DNA of 25,750 bases from a virus. Shown one piece after another: positions 22,541 through 25,750 of the stretch. The notes below the pieces were generated by a model that saw nothing but the letters and a program-made list of their open reading frames with translations, had not been told where the DNA came from and did no database searches. The translations under genes and the position numbers were made by a program. Each line of letters opens with the position of its first letter. Positions within the stretch are counted from its first letter, which is position 1. The stretch covers positions 1-25,750 of the IMG/VR virus record IMGVR_UViG_3300028198_000019; one strand, given 5' to 3'.

Positions 22541-22831
22541 TTACTCACTCGATAACTGAGGCCAGTCATTGCTGGCATCAAATATATACTCGGGCCACAA
22601 GTCATCTGCTGCGTCAATGGCCTTGTCTCCTCTATCCCATGCCTCCTCGTTGACAATCCACTCTTTGTTGCCCTCTACTGTAACGTAGCGTCCACCATCA
22701 TACAACTGTTTCATGGCGGCATATAACTCTTGAGCAACCACCTGCGCCCTAGCCTGTAGTTTTTCCTTGTAAAGTTCCCACTGTTCATCTTGTGCTTTTT
22801 GTCTACAACAACACTTTGTACATTCACTCAT
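22541..22831 (-). CDS. Small cysteine-start protein, unknown function
   Basis: A 96-residue protein with four Cys at the N-terminus (C4, C7, C8, C9 in SECTKCCCRQ), then a helical Gln/Glu/Ala-rich section (residues 12-42) and an acidic, Trp-rich end (EEAWDRGDKAIDAADDLWPEY). There is no membrane segment. A ribosome site AGAGGGG lies upstream and the stop is two bases before the primase-helicase start, so the two are probably translated together. The Cys cluster could bind metal. No family is recognised; a replication accessory role is a guess from position. Confidence 0.6.
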   Translation of the reverse strand: MSECTKCCCRQKAQDEQWELYKEKLQARAQVVAQELYAAMKQLYDGGRYVTVEGNKEWIVNEEAWDRGDKAIDAADDLWPEYIFDASNDWPQLSSE

Positions 22832-22845
22832 AATAACTCACCCCT

Positions 22846-23055
22846 CTAATGCAATGTAGTTGTTTCTTTTTCTTCACCTTCTATCAGGGAAAACCCGAAC
22901 TCATCCTCTAAGTAGCTAGACAATTCTCTGCAAGCTATGGCCGCTGCTATGGCAGATGGCCCACGCTCCTCTAACAACTCAAGTATAGCATCACACAAAC
23001 CCTCAGCCTCGTCCATCATTTGTTCGTATTCTAAGTCTGTCATTTTGTTAGTCAC
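22846..23055 (-). CDS. Small acidic protein, unknown function
   Basis: At most 69 residues, mostly helical and acidic, with LEYEQMMDEAEGLCDAILELLEERG and SSYLEDEFGFSLIEGEE. The start is either GTG 23055, overlapping the thyX stop by 8 bases with GGAGGG nine bases upstream, or ATG 23043 four codons in. No motif, signal or membrane segment is seen. The gene lies between thyX and a Cys-start protein in the same apparent transcript. Function unknown. Confidence 0.55.
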   Translation of the reverse strand: MTNKMTDLEYEQMMDEAEGLCDAILELLEERGPSAIAAAIACRELSSYLEDEFGFSLIEGEEKETTTLH

Positions 23056-23692
23056 TTGTTAAAGCCCTCCAGCTAATAGGGAATAGATCACCAATAATTT
23101 TACCAACACCTTCAGCTAATTCTTGAATCTCTTTTTGTGCGTGAGGATCAGTACGTTGATTATAAAACCTAGCAAAGCTTGCTACGTTACCAGTCCATAC
23201 CCAGCTAACCATTGCGCCTTGTGGTAACAGAAACCTAGCTTGTTCTGGGCACATGCCCTCATCAATAGCGTAGGTGTAATCTGCTAGGCACGATTTGTAA
23301 TGGCGTTTAAATATATTGTGCCACCTCACTTGCTCTTTCATCTCACCAGTACTACCTTGCTTTGCACTACCTACTGGCTTACCCCTAAAGGTAGAGCCTA
23401 GATAGAACTCAGGGCCAGAAGATATATAACGCCTACTCTCTTCATTCTCAACAAAACCACTCTTGTGCTTGAAGCATTGAGTACGAATAGGTACTGGTGC
23501 TTTCATACGCAGCTGAATGGACGTATGAGCAAAGGGTGTCCAGTGCTGGTGGCTTGCTAAGTAATTGATGAGGCGCTCGTCCTCTGGCCCCTTCTCTAAC
23601 TGTTTCTTTTCAAAGCTAACACGGGCAGCGTTGACTACTGATAGGTCGCTACCCATATGATCCAAATATTCTACCTTCATTCTCGAAAACAT
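23048..23692 (-). CDS. thyX: Flavin-dependent thymidylate synthase
   Basis: A 214-residue enzyme that makes dTMP from dUMP using FAD and methylenetetrahydrofolate. Family features are VVNAARVSFEK (19-29), HWTPFAH (50-56), a phage-type signature IRTQCFKHKSG...VENEESRRY (69-89) replacing the common RHRxxS form, ARFLLPQGA (152-160) and FYNQRTDPHAQKEI near 176-189 for substrate binding. The phage signature keeps NExSRRY. It acts with the reductase and MazG to raise dTTP for DNA copying. AGGAG and AAGGG precede the ATG. A 102-base gap upstream carries a repeated TTATGTCG element, so the gene is probably regulated. Confidence 0.92.
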   Translation of the reverse strand: MFSRMKVEYLDHMGSDLSVVNAARVSFEKKQLEKGPEDERLINYLASHQHWTPFAHTSIQLRMKAPVPIRTQCFKHKSGFVENEESRRYISSGPEFYLGSTFRGKPVGSAKQGSTGEMKEQVRWHNIFKRHYKSCLADYTYAIDEGMCPEQARFLLPQGAMVSWVWTGNVASFARFYNQRTDPHAQKEIQELAEGVGKIIGDLFPISWRALTSD

Positions 23693-23721
23693 TTACCCTT
23701 CACTCCTATTATTGATATTCT

Positions 23722-23770
23722 TTATGTCGATTTGGGGAAGTGTTTCCGACATAAGATATTATTATGTCGA
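23722..23770 (-). promoter_or_regulatory. Three-copy TTATGTCG operator-like element upstream of thyX
   Basis: TTATGTCG occurs at 23722-23729 and 23762-23769, with its exact complement CGACATAA at 23747-23754 between them. The last two form an 8-bp perfect inverted repeat around a 7-base spacer. On the minus strand two copies extend into a similar TCGACATAA-(T/AG)AATATC direct repeat. The gap holds no gene, and I see no strong -35/-10 pair. Confidence 0.6.
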
Positions 23771-23794
23771 AAGCCAGCAGTAACTAGTACACAA

Positions 23795-24016
23795 TCAAAC
23801 ATGGTAACAATTCTCATTCTCGTCTATGAATATACAACCACCGATAATATGTCCACTGTCTACACAACACTCACATATTTCCTCAAAGTGCATCTCGTCA
23901 ACGGTTAATTGTTCATCACAAACGATACAGGTACGAATAGGATTCTGTTCTAATAACTCCTGTTCTCTTTCGTAATCGTTTAGGTCTTGTTCTACTCTAC
24001 ATTTATTGTTATTCAT
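23795..24016 (-). CDS. Small cysteine-rich (zinc-binding?) early protein
   Basis: A 73-residue protein. The start is ATG 24016, with AAGGAG ten bases upstream; a longer reading from 24073 would include the promoter and is rejected. The N-terminus is polar and acidic (NDYEREQELLEQN). The second half has C30/C33, C48/C50/C51, C61 and C70, with CIVCDE and ICECC as likely metal-binding knuckles, and ends in a short beta-like strand (GGCIFIDENENCYHV). It has its own promoter (24045-24073). A DNA- or protein-binding role is plausible, but no family is recognised. Confidence 0.6.
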   Translation of the reverse strand: MNNNKCRVEQDLNDYEREQELLEQNPIRTCIVCDEQLTVDEMHFEEICECCVDSGHIIGGCIFIDENENCYHV

Positions 24017-24044
24017 ATACTTATAACTCCTTAAAAGATTATTT

Positions 24045-24073
24045 ATTGTATCACGTTTCAACCCTATTAGCAA
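24045..24073 (-). promoter_or_regulatory. Sigma70-like promoter with extended -10 for a small early gene
   Basis: On the minus strand TTGCTA (24073-24068), a 17-base spacer and TACAAT (24050-24045), preceded by TGA (extended -10). The -35 overlaps the stop codon of the upstream 67-residue gene. The expected transcript start is near 24038, 22 bases before the ATG at 24016. Confidence 0.65.
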
Positions 24074-24270
24074 TACCCTGTAATCATTTTATATTCTAAA
24101 TCTTTTATCTCGTTAAGAATATAATCATAATCCTTTTGCGTCCTAGCCGCATACAGTAACGCCTCAAGTTGTTTATTGTATTCGTTATACCCTATGCTTC
24201 CATCTCGCAAACCTTCCCTTGCTTTATACATTTCACTTGCAATACTTATCTTTACTCTTGGAAATTCCAT
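24067..24270 (-). CDS. Small helical early protein, unknown function
   Basis: A 67-residue, mostly helical protein with AAGGGG upstream of the ATG. The middle, LRDGSIGYNEYNKQLEALL (residues 21-39), is like a SHOCT-type helical hairpin, in which a short helix, a Gly turn and a (T/S)xxEY start of a second helix are typical. The neighbouring 62-residue gene has a related stretch. No membrane segment is seen. Its own gene ends in the -35 box of the next promoter. Function unknown. Confidence 0.55.
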   Translation of the reverse strand: MEFPRVKISIASEMYKAREGLRDGSIGYNEYNKQLEALLYAARTQKDYDYILNEIKDLEYKMITGYC

Positions 24271-24297
24271 GTGGTTTACCCCTTGTGTTATGCTGTT

Positions 24298-24328
24298 AAT
24301 GGCCCTCAGACGCTCCCTAAAGGCCGTT
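24298..24328 (-). other. Strong hairpin in an intergenic gap
   Basis: A 12-base-pair stem with wobbles (24298-24309 with 24317-24328) closes a 7-base loop, in the 79-base gap between two small genes. There is no T run on either side, so it does not look like a normal terminator. On the minus-strand RNA the loop reads GGAGCGT. It may be an RNA processing or stability element. Confidence 0.55.
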
Positions 24329-24349
24329 CTACTACAAACCTAAGTTACC

Positions 24350-24538
24350 CTACTGGATAGATACTAAAACCCTCTCTAACTCGCTTAGAATTGCCTCCGT
24401 TTTTTGGTTTTGTTCTTCGCATTCAAACAAGTGATAGTTTAAAACGTCTATATATTCCTCGTGAGTATACATTCCAACCTGATATAACTTTAGTTCTGCG
24501 TCCAGCTCTGGGTAATCTAACATAGATACGTTGTTCAT
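24350..24538 (-). CDS. Small acidic helical early protein, unknown function
   Basis: A 62-residue protein starting at ATG 24538, with GGGAG nine bases upstream; an in-frame longer start at 24577 would run into the neighbouring 29-codon gene. It is helical and acidic. The LKLYQVGMYTHEEYIDVLNYHL stretch (residues 17-38) resembles a SHOCT-type helical hairpin, and residues 42-59 form an amphipathic helix. It looks distantly like the next small gene (24067-24270). The function is unknown; such small early phage proteins often bind host proteins. Confidence 0.55.
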   Translation of the reverse strand: MNNVSMLDYPELDAELKLYQVGMYTHEEYIDVLNYHLFECEEQNQKTEAILSELERVLVSIQ

Positions 24539-24563
24539 AATATATAACTCCCATTTGATCTTA

Positions 24564-24653
24564 TTAAAACTCACCAACTTGGCACAAGATATAGATTATG
24601 GCAGAAAGTACTACCAGTAATATATCCTTTTGGTTAGCCTTGTTTATTTTCAT
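24564..24653 (-). CDS. 29-residue single-pass membrane peptide
   Basis: A tiny gene starting ATG 24653 with GGGGAG about 9 bases upstream. The product begins MKINKANQKD and continues with one hydrophobic segment (ILLVVLSAIIYILCQVG), ending GEF, so it should insert in the inner membrane with a basic N-terminus. It overlaps the end of the preceding gene by 20 bases and ends 25 bases before the next start. The ribosome site and clean topology support it as real, but it is too short to assign to a family. Confidence 0.55.
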   Translation of the reverse strand: MKINKANQKDILLVVLSAIIYILCQVGEF

Positions 24654-24906
24654 TAGCTATATCTCCCCTTGCTTTTTCTTCCCAGTAATCTAATGACTCG
24701 TCGTCTGCATACACTACGCCCAACGCTCGTTGGCTTTCCCTAAGCTGCTCTACGTCCATCAGTAACATGCTGGGATTGTAATCACTATACCCCAAACAGT
24801 TCACAAGTCTGTCAGCAGCGGCTAACGTGTCATGTGTATACAAAGCAACGTCAACGCCGAATTTCTTAACAAGCTCTAACTGTTCTTTGTTTAGTTGTGC
24901 TTCCAT
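24634..24906 (-). CDS. Small acidic protein, unknown function
   Basis: A 90-residue protein with AAAGAGG about eight bases before the ATG. It is helical and acidic (LNKEQLELVKKFGVDVALY, DVEQLRESQRALG, DDESLDYWEEKARGD) with no membrane segment or metal motif. It lies directly downstream of the gp88-like gene and overlaps the 29-residue membrane peptide gene by 20 bases. No family is recognised. Confidence 0.55.
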   Translation of the reverse strand: MEAQLNKEQLELVKKFGVDVALYTHDTLAAADRLVNCLGYSDYNPSMLLMDVEQLRESQRALGVVYADDESLDYWEEKARGDIANENKQG

Positions 24907-24936
24907 TGTAATGGCCTCTTTAGTGTATTTGATACG

Positions 24937-25671
24937 TTAGTGTAACTTATAGCTCACGTGTTTGACATCTGGATTCCAACAAGCACGGCAATCACCGCAC
25001 TGGCCCTCGTTTAAGTATGCCCCGCATTCAGTACCACGCCCGCCCATTACATGCACGCCGCTGGTATTGCCTTGCCACTTGTTGGTTTTTTGGTCAACTA
25101 TGTCATCGCTGACACGCACCACGGCATTGCTATGCTTAGTTAAACCTTTAGCCATTCGCGCCTCCCGCGTAGGGATCCAATGGCTTGTTGCTGGTGTGTT
25201 ATATATCGCCTCACTGACTAAATCGCGATACTCATCACTGTATAAATCACCCGCCGAATGCCACCTAAAAAACGCCTCACCATTCAGGGCGATAACAAAC
25301 GCCTCAATCCATAACTGGCGTATTGACCAATTGTTAGCCGCTAAGTCTGCAACATTCCAACGTCTTTGTTTAGCTTGTATGGCTGGTTTCATGGCATCGT
25401 GGCCTTTTGTGGCATAACATCCGGAACAAACAGTTCCTTTAACTTGTGCTAGTTTGTCGCCTCGTGGACACGTTAGCCGCGCTGGTATGGCAAAAGTATA
25501 CGCTGGCATCTTGCTATTCTTTGATAAGCCAATAAAAGCCCGTGCGGTTTTCTTATTCCTAATGCCATCAATAAAGGATAGTGCATCCGCTTTAATATTC
25601 TTTGTCGCGTTATCAAACAGGCCGCGCAATGTTTCGATGTTGTTGGTTGTTTCGCTTGTGGTTATTAGCAT
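24937..25671 (-). CDS. gp88-like cysteine-rich phage protein
   Basis: A 244-residue protein resembling the mycobacteriophage gene product 88 family, whose function is unknown. Family-like segments are FIGLSKNSKMPAYTFAIPA (46-64), CPRGDKL...GTVCSGCYATKG (C68, C82, C85), FFRWHSAGDLYSDEY (134-148), TPATSHWIPTREARM (159-173) and a Cys-rich end TECGAYLNEGQCGDCRACWNP (C216, C225, C228, C231). Seven cysteines in a 1+2 and 1+3 layout suggest zinc or iron-sulfur binding, which is inference. The ATG has AAAGAGG upstream. It is the first gene of the early minus-strand block in this window. Confidence 0.75.
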   Translation of the reverse strand: MLITTSETTNNIETLRGLFDNATKNIKADALSFIDGIRNKKTARAFIGLSKNSKMPAYTFAIPARLTCPRGDKLAQVKGTVCSGCYATKGHDAMKPAIQAKQRRWNVADLAANNWSIRQLWIEAFVIALNGEAFFRWHSAGDLYSDEYRDLVSEAIYNTPATSHWIPTREARMAKGLTKHSNAVVRVSDDIVDQKTNKWQGNTSGVHVMGGRGTECGAYLNEGQCGDCRACWNPDVKHVSYKLH

Positions 25672-25750
25672 TTTTGAATACCTCTTTGTTTTGTTTTGTA
25701 TCTTTTAAAACTGTTGGAGGATTAAACCAGTTCCACCAGCAGCGGTTTTA
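25672..25750 (-). other. Leader and window edge
   Basis: These 79 bases upstream of the gp88-like gene hold its ribosome site (AAAGAGG). On the minus strand two frames are open from the edge for a few codons (ending near 25705 and 25724), so the end of another gene may enter here; which frame is real cannot be decided. No convincing promoter is visible. Confidence 0.4.

Noticed and set aside
23722-23770. Reading the TTATGTCG repeats as a CRISPR-like or attachment-site array
   Set aside because: The units are only 8 bases, alternate in orientation and number three; no spacers, integrase or tRNA are nearby.
24017-24073. Longer start for the 73-residue cysteine-rich protein
   Set aside because: It would place the promoter -10 and the ribosome site inside the gene; ATG 24016 has a proper AAGGAG site.

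Overview
The window is part of a double-stranded DNA phage genome, probably a marine lytic podovirus. It has T7-like tail-tube and ejection genes and a T7-like replication set: primase-helicase, family A polymerase, single-strand binding protein, 5'-3' exonuclease and endonuclease I. Alongside these are a B12-dependent (class II) ribonucleotide reductase, ThyX, a MazG-like hydrolase, a DUF3310 protein and a calcineurin-like phosphoesterase. From memory this combination recalls the Roseobacter phage SIO1 / Vibrio phage VpV262 / cobavirus (Zobellviridae) lineage. No T7-type RNA polymerase, integrase or repressor is visible here. Three good sigma70-like promoters suggest the phage uses host RNA polymerase. 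The host cannot be fixed from the sequence; a marine proteobacterium is a reasonable guess.

Plus strand, 1-12803 (virion and lysis): the end of a scaffold-like gene, the major capsid gene and an intrinsic terminator come first. Next are a collagen-like tail fibre with a collar-type tip, a four-cysteine protein, a possible fibre-assembly protein, two small membrane proteins (one a likely holin) and a sigma70-like promoter. The remainder is a tail tubular A-like connector, a tail tubular B/stabilisation-like protein, a second fibre, a protein with a short S74-type chaperone tail, an unknown protein and a 1250-residue putative ejection protein. A bidirectional terminator at 12819-12854 separates the two converging gene sets.

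Minus strand, 25671-12870 (early and middle genes, read right to left): a gp88-like cysteine-rich protein comes first, then a run of very small unknown genes, one of them a 29-codon membrane peptide. thyX and two small genes follow. The replication genes come next (primase-helicase, polymerase, then a promoter, SSB, exonuclease, endonuclease I). The block ends with a zinc-ribbon protein, a small membrane protein, the phosphoesterase, a 50-residue protein, the DUF3310 protein, MazG and the ribonucleotide reductase. Genes are tightly packed, commonly overlapping by 4-20 bases, so they are probably co-translated from a few long transcripts. The early block appears to take over nucleotide supply (RNR, ThyX, MazG) and DNA copying, and the plus-strand block builds the particle.

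No gap exceeds about 105 bases. The gaps hold the terminators, promoters and dyad elements listed below. No tRNA, CRISPR array, insertion sequence, attachment site or replication origin was recognised. All calls come from reading the sequence and remembered family features; no database search was run.
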